Positions 45,212-52,143 of a stretch of DNA of 64,000 nucleotides are shown piece after piece; the stretch's first letter is position 1; each line of letters opens with the position of its first letter. This DNA comes from Poindextera sp036272595 (GTDB lineage: Bacteria; Pseudomonadota; Alphaproteobacteria; Caulobacterales; Caulobacteraceae): NCBI GenBank assembly GCA_036272595.1, contig DATAYM010000005.1:51789-115788 (forward strand). Reading direction: 5' to 3'. The notes beneath the pieces were generated by a model. That model had not been told where the DNA came from. It was given only the letters and a program-made list of their open reading frames with translations, and did not search any database. The position numbers and the translations under genes are program-made.

Positions 45212-46045
45212 GTGGAAGCTGCGCTGCGCCCCTATCTGGCGACCTTCTCGGCGCGCTTTCAGCTGATGCTGCAGTACCGCGCCGCTGCCCTGGCGGGGTT
45301 CGCCACCCAGTGCTGGTGGGGCGGCATCCACATCATGGTTTTCGCCGCCTTCTTCGCCGGCGCCGGCGCCGCGGCGCGCTCGCCGATCAGTCTCGCCCAG
45401 GTCATCACCTATACCTGGCTGGCCCAGGGCTTCCTGTCGCTCAACCCGTGGAGCGGCGACCCGGACGTGGCGGCCAAGGTGCGCACCGGGGCGGTCGGCT
45501 ATGACCGGCTGCGGCCCGTCGACGCCTATGACTGGTGGTTCGTCAACGCCGCGGCCTGGATGACCGCCAGGGCGGCGCCCCGCGCGGCGCTGATGTTTGC
45601 GATGACCGCCATTCTCTTCCCGCTGGCGGGCTTGAGCGCCTGGGCCTGGGCGCCGCCGGCGGACCTCGCGGCGGCCCTGATGTTCACCGTCTCGATGCTG
45701 CTGGTGGTGCTGCTGTCCTCGTCCATCGTCATGCTGATCAACATCTGCGTCGCCGCGACCCTGACCGATCGCGGGGTGAACAGTTTTGTCGCCCCGCTCG
45801 CCATCCTGTTCTCCGGCAACCTGATCCCGCTGCCGCTGTTCCCGGACTGGGCGCGCGTCGCGCTGTTCGTGCAGCCCTTCGCCGGCGTGGTCGACATCCC
45901 GTTCCGCATCTATCTCGGCCAGATCACCGGCTGGGTCGCCTGGGCGGGACTGGGGGTGCAGGTGTTCTGGATCGTCGTCCTCGTCGGTCTGGGCCGGCTC
46001 TGGATGGGCCGGGTCATGGGCCGGCTACAGGTGCAGGGAGGTTAG
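45212..46045 (+). CDS. ABC-2 type exporter permease 1
   Basis: A 277-residue integral membrane protein with GTG start and about six helices (QYRAAALAGFATQCWWGGIHIMVF; ALMFTVSMLLVVLLSSSIVML; VFWIVVLVGLGRLWM). It belongs to the COG4587-like permeases that partner this type of ATPase; some such systems are described as viologen/antibiotic exporters. Substrate here unknown. Spaced 1 bp after the ATPase and 2 bp before the next permease. Confidence 0.88.
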   Translation: MEAALRPYLATFSARFQLMLQYRAAALAGFATQCWWGGIHIMVFAAFFAGAGAAARSPISLAQVITYTWLAQGFLSLNPWSGDPDVAAKVRTGAVGYDRLRPVDAYDWWFVNAAAWMTARAAPRAALMFAMTAILFPLAGLSAWAWAPPADLAAALMFTVSMLLVVLLSSSIVMLINICVAATLTDRGVNSFVAPLAILFSGNLIPLPLFPDWARVALFVQPFAGVVDIPFRIYLGQITGWVAWAGLGVQVFWIVVLVGLGRLWMGRVMGRLQVQGG

Positions 46046-46047
46046 GC

Positions 46048-46851
46048 ATGGACACCTTGCGCCTGCTCCGCCGCTATTTCGCCGCCTCGCTCAGCGCCCA
46101 GGCGCAGTATCCGGGCACGACCTTCCTGATGACCTTCGGCGCCTTCGCCGTCACCTTCATCGACATCTTCGCCATCGCCGCCCTGTTCAGCCGCTTCGGC
46201 AAGGTGCGCGGCTGGAGCTTCGGCGAAGTGGCGCTGTTCTACGGCCTGGTCAGCATCAGTTTCGCAATTTCCGACTTCCTTACCCGCGGCTTCGACGTGC
46301 TGGGCACGGAGTTCATCCGCACGGGAAACTTCGACCGCGTCCTGCTGCGGCCGCGCTCGCTGGCGGTGCAGCTGATCGGCTACGACTTTCGCCTGCGCTG
46401 CCTGGGCCGAATGACCCAGGGGCTTGTGGTCGTGGCCATCGCCAGCCAAGCCCTGCATTTCCACTGGACGCCGGCGGCCCTGGCCCTGGCGGCCTGGACG
46501 GTGGCCGGGGGCGTGGCGCTGTTCTTCGGCCTTCTGGTGCTGCAGGCCACCCTGTCCTTCTGGACCATCGAGGGCCTCGAGGTGGCCAATGTGCTGACCT
46601 ATGGCGGGGTGCAGGCGGCGCAGTTTCCCTTGAGCCTCTACGCGCCCTGGTTCCGCGGCTTCCTGACCTTCGTCGTGCCGCTGGGCTGCGTCGCCTATTT
46701 CCCGGTGGTCGCCCTGCTCGGCCGCCACGATCCGCTCGGCGCGCCGGACTGGTTCCTGCCGCTCAGCCCGATCTTCGGCGTGGTCTTCCTGGCCGCCTCC
46801 TTCTGGGCCTGGCGCTTCGGCGTCCGGAGATACACCTCGACGGGGAGCTAG
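46048..46851 (+). CDS. ABC-2 type exporter permease 2
   Basis: About 267 residues and six helices. RRYFAASLSAQAQYPGTTFL at the N-terminus, ALFYGLVSISFAISDFLTRG, and the conserved RTGNFDRVLLRPRSLAVQ mark the COG3694-like permease that forms a heterodimer with the previous one. The ATG at 46048 lies 2 bp after the previous stop; longer frames upstream are shadow coding. A composite repeat follows the stop, the probable end of the operon. Confidence 0.88.
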   Translation: MDTLRLLRRYFAASLSAQAQYPGTTFLMTFGAFAVTFIDIFAIAALFSRFGKVRGWSFGEVALFYGLVSISFAISDFLTRGFDVLGTEFIRTGNFDRVLLRPRSLAVQLIGYDFRLRCLGRMTQGLVVVAIASQALHFHWTPAALALAAWTVAGGVALFFGLLVLQATLSFWTIEGLEVANVLTYGGVQAAQFPLSLYAPWFRGFLTFVVPLGCVAYFPVVALLGRHDPLGAPDWFLPLSPIFGVVFLAASFWAWRFGVRRYTSTGS

Positions 46852-46862
46852 CCCCAAGCCGC

Positions 46863-47042
46863 TGATCCGCGCGAAAGCGGAGACCAAAGGTTTTTCCCGA
46901 GAGCGAATGACTTGGGGGCGAGGCCGGAAGATTTGACACAAAGGACACCAAGCACACCAAGAAGAGTAAGGGTCGGCGCTGACCCTTCGTGCCCTTTGTG
47001 TACTTGGTGGTTCAATTCTGAGTTCCCGCTTGCGCGGGAGCG
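46863..47042. repeat. Composite palindromic repeat, copy B
   Basis: A 180-bp element matching copy A in layout. Left edge TCCGC-GCGAAA-GCGGA then GACCAAAGG; right edge CCCGC-TTGC-GCGGG in inverted orientation. Nested at 46933-47015 is a long imperfect palindrome of iterated ACACCAAG-like units around AAGGGTC-GGCGCT-GACCCTT. The inner arms read CACAAAGGACACCAAGCACA on one side and the complement on the other. It separates the exporter operon from the iron operon and could end both transcripts. Confidence 0.75.
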
Positions 47043-47054
47043 TCGGGAAAACGC

Positions 47055-47585
47055 TCAGCGTTTTGGGTAGTCGAACACGAAGCTGGTGGCGAAGGGCGCC
47101 CACCAGCCGGGGACGCCGGTCTCCTTGTCGGTGTGGTGGTAGAAGCCGTTCGATTCCGGCGAGATGAAGCGGTAGGTCACCTTGTACTTGCCGGGTCCGG
47201 CCATGCGGATGTTGTCGGCGTAGTGCGGGCCGTCCTTGGCGGTCATCGGCTTCAGGGTTCCGGCGGCATGCCAGTTCGTGCCGAGCTTCTGCACCAGGTA
47301 CTGGATGGTCAGGTAGCCGACCCAGGCGCCGTCCGGATAGCCGTACTTGTTGTCGGCGGTGGCGTGGACGTCGGCCTCCAGGTGGATGACATCCGCACCG
47401 CCCATCACCATGCCCTTGGTCATCGGCGCCATCTGCACCCCGACCAGATAGTTGGCGACGATCTCCATGTCCTGGATGTTCACCGGGCCGCCGACGAAAT
47501 ATTCGCGCGCCGCCGCCGGCTGGGCCGCGGCCACGACCAGGGCCGCGCAGGCCAGACCGGCGCCGAGGGCCCTAGGCGTGTTCAT
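47055..47585 (-). CDS. Periplasmic iron-transport protein, P19/FtrA family
   Basis: A 176-residue exported protein (signal peptide LGAGLACAALVVAAAQPAAA). The P19 signature is present: MTKGMVMGGADVIHLEADVH with Met and His metal ligands, and NIRMAGPGKYKVTYRF. Known role: dimeric periplasmic Cu/Fe-binding partner in Ftr/P19 iron uptake. It is the last gene of the iron operon and its start overlaps the permease stop by 14 bp, implying coupled translation. Confidence 0.92.
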   Translation of the reverse strand: MNTPRALGAGLACAALVVAAAQPAAAREYFVGGPVNIQDMEIVANYLVGVQMAPMTKGMVMGGADVIHLEADVHATADNKYGYPDGAWVGYLTIQYLVQKLGTNWHAAGTLKPMTAKDGPHYADNIRMAGPGKYKVTYRFISPESNGFYHHTDKETGVPGWWAPFATSFVFDYPKR

Positions 47586-48426
47586 TGGACGGTTCCTTCA
47601 GGATGGGGCGATTGCGGCGCTCGTGCGCCCGGTGCATCAGCTTGCCGCCGACCACGAAGGCGGCCAGCGTCACGCCATAGGCCAGCAGCTGGATGCCCGA
47701 CGGCCGGTCGGTATAGCCGGTGATCACGTGCAGGGCGCGGCCGATCAGGGTGTCGTCGCGCAGGAGCCAGGCGGTGTTCCAGATCTCGTCGCCCAGGGTC
47801 GGGACGGCGCCGACCTGGGCCAGGGTGGCGAAGGCCTGGCCGGCCAGCCCGGCGGCCAGCAGGGTCAACAGGACGCCGGTGACCTGGAACAGCCGTTTGG
47901 TGGGGATGGCGACCAGGCCGCGGTAAAGGGCGAAGGAAACGGCCGCGCCCAGCGCCAAGCCGCCGATCCCGCCCAGGAAGAGGGCGACCGGTCCGTCGGT
48001 GCTGGCGGCGACGATGCCGTAGAGGAACAGCACCACCTCCGATCCCTCGCGCAAGATGGCCAGGGCGACCACGATGCTCATGGCCATCAGCGAGGCGCGG
48101 CCGGCGTTGATCTCCGAACCCAGGGTCTTCAGCTGCTTGGCCAGTTCGCGGCCGTGGTCGGCCATCCACAGGTGGTGCCAGCCCAGCATCAGCACCGCCG
48201 CCAGCATCACCGCGGCGTTGAAATATTCCTGGCCCTCGCCGGAAAGGGCGTTGGACAGCGCCCCGGCGAACAGGGCGAGCAGGCTGGCGCCGGCGGCCCC
48301 GGCGGCGATGCCGGCGGCGATCCAGCGCGTGCGGCCGGCGATGCCTTCGGTGGCGGCGAAGACGATGCCGACCACCAGCCCGGCCTCGAGCACCTCGCGG
48401 AAGACGATCAGCAGGCTGGCCAGCAT
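47572..48426 (-). CDS. FTR1-type iron permease
   Basis: A 284-residue membrane protein with about seven helices. Both RExxE iron-site motifs are present: R10-E-V-L-E14 in the first helix and R126-E-G-S-E130 in the fourth. These glutamates are needed for iron transport in yeast Ftr1 and bacterial EfeU/FtrC. Role: inner-membrane high-affinity iron uptake. Between the cupredoxin gene (1 bp away) and the P19 gene. Confidence 0.94.
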   Translation of the reverse strand: MLASLLIVFREVLEAGLVVGIVFAATEGIAGRTRWIAAGIAAGAAGASLLALFAGALSNALSGEGQEYFNAAVMLAAVLMLGWHHLWMADHGRELAKQLKTLGSEINAGRASLMAMSIVVALAILREGSEVVLFLYGIVAASTDGPVALFLGGIGGLALGAAVSFALYRGLVAIPTKRLFQVTGVLLTLLAAGLAGQAFATLAQVGAVPTLGDEIWNTAWLLRDDTLIGRALHVITGYTDRPSGIQLLAYGVTLAAFVVGGKLMHRAHERRNRPILKEPSNEHA

Positions 48427-48427
48427 G

Positions 48428-48784
48428 TCAGTGTCCTCCCGGCGTGACGCGCAGCACGCCCTTGGCCAGGGTCGGGTTGTAATCGCCGAAGAAGGCGTAG
48501 TTCCCCGGCTTCAGCGCCCCCACCGGCACGATGATGCTGGCGTGGGGGGCCATGATCTTCTCGACCTTGAAGTCGTAGCTCTCGAACTCTTCCGGCGTTC
48601 CATCCAGGTTGTGCACCTGGATCATGAACCGCTGGCCGGCCGGCGCGGTGATGACGGCCGGGGTGAAGTGGTGGTTCTGCACGCTCAGCTGCAGCGGCGC
48701 CTGGGCCAGGGCCTGGCCGGCGAAGCCCAGACCCACGGCGACGGCGGACGAAAACAGGACCTTGGGGAACGCGGACGGACGCAC
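48428..48784 (-). CDS. Exported cupredoxin-domain protein (FtrB-like)
   Basis: A 118-residue protein with GTG start, a signal peptide (FSSAVAVGLGFAGQALA) and a single cupredoxin beta-barrel (FTPAVITAPAGQRFMIQVHN; PGNYAFFGDYNP). Family role in Ftr systems: proposed to oxidise or bind iron in the periplasm. Odd feature: the mature protein has no cysteine, so a normal type 1 copper site cannot form; an acidic loop TPEEFESYDFKVEK may bind metal instead. First gene of the operon. Confidence 0.87.
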   Translation of the reverse strand: MRPSAFPKVLFSSAVAVGLGFAGQALAQAPLQLSVQNHHFTPAVITAPAGQRFMIQVHNLDGTPEEFESYDFKVEKIMAPHASIIVPVGALKPGNYAFFGDYNPTLAKGVLRVTPGGH

Positions 48785-48801
48785 GGCGCCAAACCAGCTG
48801 G

Positions 48802-48825
48802 TTGCGAATGAGAATAGTTTTTAAT
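48802..48825. promoter_or_regulatory. Candidate Fur-type operator
   Basis: TTGCGAATGAGAATAGTTTTTAAT lies 18 bp upstream of the cupredoxin GTG and between it and a divergent membrane-protein gene. It carries the GCGAATGAGAAT half typical of Fur boxes in front of iron-uptake genes, with a degenerate other half. Position in front of an iron operon supports it; binding is inferred. Confidence 0.6.
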
Positions 48826-48877
48826 AACAAGCAGCGGAGCCGGACGCAACGACGCGCGGCGCCTTTTGGCGGAGCTT

Positions 48878-49429
48878 ATGTTCGATCCATCCCAGGCCCT
48901 GGCGGGTTTTCGCATCCCATCCGATCTTTTGATCGCGATGGACAACCGTGACCTGCATTGGGCCCTGCAGCCCTGGCATTTCATCATCCGCGCCGTGCAC
49001 GTGCTGTCGGTCGCCGCCTTCTTCGGCGGCATCGTGGTGCTGGACCTGCGGCTGATGGGGGTGCGCGCCACCGCGCCGTTGCAGGGCTTCGTCCAGCTGA
49101 TCATTCCCTGGCTCTATGGGACCTTCGCGGTCGCCCTGGTCACCGGCGTCGCCCTTTTCCTCTACGATCCGGTGCATGTGGGCAGCCATGCCTATTTCAC
49201 CCTGAAGCTGCTCTTCCTGGCGCTGGGCGTGATCAACGCCATGGCCTTCCACCAGTGGGCCATGCGGGGCGCGCTGAATGCGGAAGCAAAGATGCCGCGC
49301 CGCGCCCGGATCGGCGGCGCCATTTCGCTGATCCTGTGGGTGCTGGTCATGCTGGCCGCTTCGCTGAATGTCGAGGGGACGCCCAAGGTGCTGCTCAGCA
49401 GCAGCGCCGACACGGTCCTCATCCGGTAA
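48878..49429 (+). CDS. Membrane protein of unknown function (DUF6644-like)
   Basis: About 183 residues with four hydrophobic segments (HFIIRAVHVLSVAAFFGGIVV; LIIPWLYGTFAVALVTGVALF; FTLKLLFLALGVINAMAF; ISLILWVLVMLAASLNV). His-rich membrane borders (HWALQPWHFIIRAVHV) could coordinate haem or metal. It shares the intergenic region and the Fur-like site with the iron operon, so iron-linked expression is possible. The ATG at 48878 follows GGAG. Confidence 0.72.
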   Translation: MFDPSQALAGFRIPSDLLIAMDNRDLHWALQPWHFIIRAVHVLSVAAFFGGIVVLDLRLMGVRATAPLQGFVQLIIPWLYGTFAVALVTGVALFLYDPVHVGSHAYFTLKLLFLALGVINAMAFHQWAMRGALNAEAKMPRRARIGGAISLILWVLVMLAASLNVEGTPKVLLSSSADTVLIR

Positions 49430-49491
49430 GGCCTGGAAGCCTCAGCCCAGATACGCTAGAACGTTAGGGGAACATCGACCGAGGAACGACA

Positions 49492-50766
49492 ATGGCCCAG
49501 CGCGCCGGCAGCGCCGATCTGCCCCTGCATGGCGGGCGCGTGCCGCGCTGGCTGGCCGAACGCATGACCCGGCTGGGCGGCGTCATCTGCGAGGCGATCA
49601 TCCAGGAATACGGTCGCGACGAGCTGCTGCGGCGGTTGGCGCATCCTTTCTGGTTCCAGGCCTTCGGTGCGGTGATGGGGATGGACTGGCATTCCTCCGG
49701 CATCACCACCAGCGTCATCGGGGCCCTGAAGCGCGGCCTCAATCCGATCGCCGGCGAGCTCGGCCTGCACGTCTGCGGCGGCCGCGGCGCCCATTCGCGC
49801 CAGACGCCGGGCGAACTCGTGGCCATCGGCGAGCGGACCGGCCTGGACGGCGCGGCCCTGGCCAAGGCCAGCCGGCTGGTGGCCAAGGTGGACAGCGCCG
49901 CTGTGCAGGACGGCTTCGACCTCTACCTTCACGGGTTCATCGTCGCCGACGACGGTCGCTGGGTGGTGGTGCAGCAGGGCATGAACGGCGACCGCAAGCA
50001 GGCGCGCCGCTATCACTGGCTGTCCCAGGGCCTGCAAAGCTTTGTCGAGGAGCCGCACGCGGCCATCGACGGGGTCGAGCAGGGGGTGATCGTCAACCTG
50101 ACCGACAGGCGCGCCGCCGCCTCGCGCCAAGGCCAGGTCGAGCTGCTGGACTTGCTGGGCCCGGACCGGATCGCGCGCGAACTCGCCCGGCTGGAAGACG
50201 CGGCGCGGCCGCGCCCCGCGCCGGCCTGCGATGCGCCGCTGTTGCCGCACCTGGTGCTGCCCGGTCATCACGACGTGCGGCCTGGCGACGTCATCGCCCG
50301 GCGGCTGCACGGCAATCTGGCGGCGGCGGCCGAGTGCGGGCCGGCCGACTTCGCCGAACTGCTGCTGGTCCCCGGCGTCGGGGCGCGGACGGTGCGGGCC
50401 CTGGCCATGGTGGCCGAGGTCGTGCACGGCAGCCCTTACCGATTCAGCGATCCGGCGCGCTTCTCCCTCGCCCATGGCGGCAAGGATCGGCATCCCTATC
50501 CGGTGCCGATCGCGGTCTATGACCGGACCATCCAGGTGATGAAATCGGCCGTGCACAGGGCCAGGCTCGGCGCCAGCGAAGAGCTGACCGCCATCAAGCG
50601 CCTGGACGAACAGGCGCGGCGACTGGAGCGCGACGCGAAGGGTCCCTCGGTGGACGCGCACATCGCCGAGGAGCGGGCGAAGTCACACGAATACGGAGGC
50701 CGCAGCATCTTCGGCTGGGAGCCGGCGCCGGCAGCCGCTCCGACCAGCGCTCAGTCGCCCAGATAG
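49492..50766 (+). CDS. DUF763 family protein with helix-hairpin-helix
   Basis: A 424-residue protein of the DUF763 family, recognised by SADLPLHGGRVPRWLAERM, GMDWHSSGITTSVIGALK and VVQQGMNGDRKQARRYHWLS. Around residues 290-310 is LLLVPGVGARTVRALAMVAE, a helix-hairpin-helix typical of DNA-binding repair proteins. No proven activity for the family. Convergent with alkB and overlapping it by 16 bp. The conserved polar motifs (DWHSSG, QQGMN, RRYHW) suggest an enzyme. Confidence 0.88.
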   Translation: MAQRAGSADLPLHGGRVPRWLAERMTRLGGVICEAIIQEYGRDELLRRLAHPFWFQAFGAVMGMDWHSSGITTSVIGALKRGLNPIAGELGLHVCGGRGAHSRQTPGELVAIGERTGLDGAALAKASRLVAKVDSAAVQDGFDLYLHGFIVADDGRWVVVQQGMNGDRKQARRYHWLSQGLQSFVEEPHAAIDGVEQGVIVNLTDRRAAASRQGQVELLDLLGPDRIARELARLEDAARPRPAPACDAPLLPHLVLPGHHDVRPGDVIARRLHGNLAAAAECGPADFAELLLVPGVGARTVRALAMVAEVVHGSPYRFSDPARFSLAHGGKDRHPYPVPIAVYDRTIQVMKSAVHRARLGASEELTAIKRLDEQARRLERDAKGPSVDAHIAEERAKSHEYGGRSIFGWEPAPAAAPTSAQSPR

Positions 50767-51326
50767 GTGCGGAAGTTCACCGAATAGCGCAGCGCCGGCA
50801 CGCCCGGGATGCTGTGCTGCCACTGGCTGCGGGCCGGACCGGTCAGCAGATAGGCCGAGCGCGGCTCTGGCTTCAGCGAGCGGCGCTCCCAGCCGTCCGG
50901 CGTCTTGCGCCGGAAGCGCAGGTTGCAGGCCGACAGCAGCGACAGGCCGACCACCTCGCCGAACTGCGGCTTGTCGCGGTGCCAGCCGATGCCGGCGCCC
51001 GGCTCGTACTCGTTGATCATCGCCTGCTGCAGATCCTCCGGCGCGAGGCCGGCGAAGGCGGCGGCGCGCTCGCGGATCGGCTTGAGGAAGTCGGGGATCG
51101 GCGCCGCCTCGTCGACGGCGCGGGCGCCGTAGTCGTAACGCCAGCCGAACGCCACCACCCGCCGCTTGCCGAGATAGCCGTGGAACTCGAACGGCTTGAA
51201 CGGCAGCTCGGCGAAGGTCTCGACCAGCCGCGCCTCCTCGTCCGGCGTGATCAGTTCCGGCTGGTAGCGCAGGCCTTCGGGCAGGGTCGGGTCGGGTTGG
51301 AACAGGTCCAGTTGCGGGGCGCTCAT
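50751..51326 (-). CDS. alkB: Alpha-ketoglutarate-dependent dioxygenase AlkB-like
   Basis: A 191-residue Fe(II)/2-oxoglutarate dioxygenase. Iron ligands H116-x-D118 (GIGWHRDKPQFG) and H171 (WQHSIPGV) and the 2OG-binding RYSVNFR arginines are present. N-x-Y-x-P in INEYEPGAGIGWH is the nucleic-acid demethylase signature. Closest to the AlkB/ALKBH-type DNA or RNA repair enzymes that remove methyl groups from bases, though protein or lipid substrates occur in the family. The start at 51326 is the first in-frame ATG. Confidence 0.92.
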   Translation of the reverse strand: MSAPQLDLFQPDPTLPEGLRYQPELITPDEEARLVETFAELPFKPFEFHGYLGKRRVVAFGWRYDYGARAVDEAAPIPDFLKPIRERAAAFAGLAPEDLQQAMINEYEPGAGIGWHRDKPQFGEVVGLSLLSACNLRFRRKTPDGWERRSLKPEPRSAYLLTGPARSQWQHSIPGVPALRYSVNFRTYLGD

Positions 51327-51369
51327 GGCCGCTCAGATAGGCGCCGCCGCGGCGACGTCCAAGGCGGGC

Positions 51370-51789
51370 TCAGTCGCCGATCAGGTGCAGGGCCAGCTCG
51401 CGCCGGTGCGGATCGTGGCGGTGCTCGAACAGGTAGATCCCCTGCCAGGTCCCCAGCTGCAGCCGCCCGCCGATCAGCGGGACGGAGAGCTGCACCCCGG
51501 TCAGCGCCGTGCGCAGGTGCGCCGGCATGTCGTCGGGCCCCTCATCGTCATGGGCGTAGCGGCTGGGGTCCTCCGGCGCGATCTGCTCGAAGAAGGCCTC
51601 CAGGTCGTGGCGGACAGCCGCGGCGGCGTTCTCCTGGATCAGCAGCGAGGCGGAGGTGTGCCGGCAGAACACGGTCAGGAGGCCGGCGGCCATGCCCTGG
51701 CCCTCGACCCAGCCCACCGCCTGGCGCGTGACCTCGACCAGGCCGCGGCCGGACGTCTCGATGCGAAGAATGCTGGTCGCCTGCCGCAT
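51370..51789 (-). CDS. YjbQ/UPF0047 family protein
   Basis: A 139-residue protein with the UPF0047 motifs VFCRHTSASLLIQENA and HRRELALHLIGD, and a His/Asp-rich pocket (RYAHDDEGPDDMPAH). In the family these bind a metal. Homologues have weak thiamine-phosphate synthase activity in E. coli assays; the physiological role is unsettled. Divergent neighbour: none; the small basic-protein gene lies 11 bp upstream in the same direction. Confidence 0.9.
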   Translation of the reverse strand: MRQATSILRIETSGRGLVEVTRQAVGWVEGQGMAAGLLTVFCRHTSASLLIQENAAAAVRHDLEAFFEQIAPEDPSRYAHDDEGPDDMPAHLRTALTGVQLSVPLIGGRLQLGTWQGIYLFEHRHDPHRRELALHLIGD

Positions 51790-51800
51790 GGAGGCGGCGT

Positions 51801-52007
51801 CTAGCCCTTCTTCAGGACCTTGTTGGCCTTCTTGTCGATCTTCGCCTCCTCGGCCTTGGACATGCGGCCGGCCTTGACGGCCTGGCTGGCGCGGGCCTTG
51901 GCGTTGCGGGCGTGAGCCTTGTCCTCGATCGGATAGGCGCGCTTGTCCGGTTCGGCGAAATCCTTCGCCGGCAGTTTGTTGCGGGTCTTGGCTTTCAGCT
52001 CGGCCAT
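51801..52007 (-). CDS. Small basic protein (DUF6582-like)
   Basis: A 68-residue Lys/Arg-rich protein: AELKAKTRNKLPAKDFAEPD then RAYPIEDKAHARNAKARASQ, a pattern conserved in small hypothetical proteins of many bacteria, and a Lys-rich tail. No membrane segment. The ATG at 52007 is preferred over 52019 because GGAG precedes it. Function unknown; the charge suggests nucleic-acid contact, which is speculation. It is likely transcribed with the YjbQ gene. Confidence 0.8.
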   Translation of the reverse strand: MAELKAKTRNKLPAKDFAEPDKRAYPIEDKAHARNAKARASQAVKAGRMSKAEEAKIDKKANKVLKKG

Positions 52008-52143
52008 GACGGTCTCCATCGGTTTGCAAGCCTTCCAACGCTCGGGCGACCCGGGCGTTCAACCGCGGGACCTTTGCGGAGCTCGGCGGAACCCGCGCGC
52101 GCCGGAAGGTTTCTATGCTGAGCCAAGCTTTGCCGGAGAGCCC

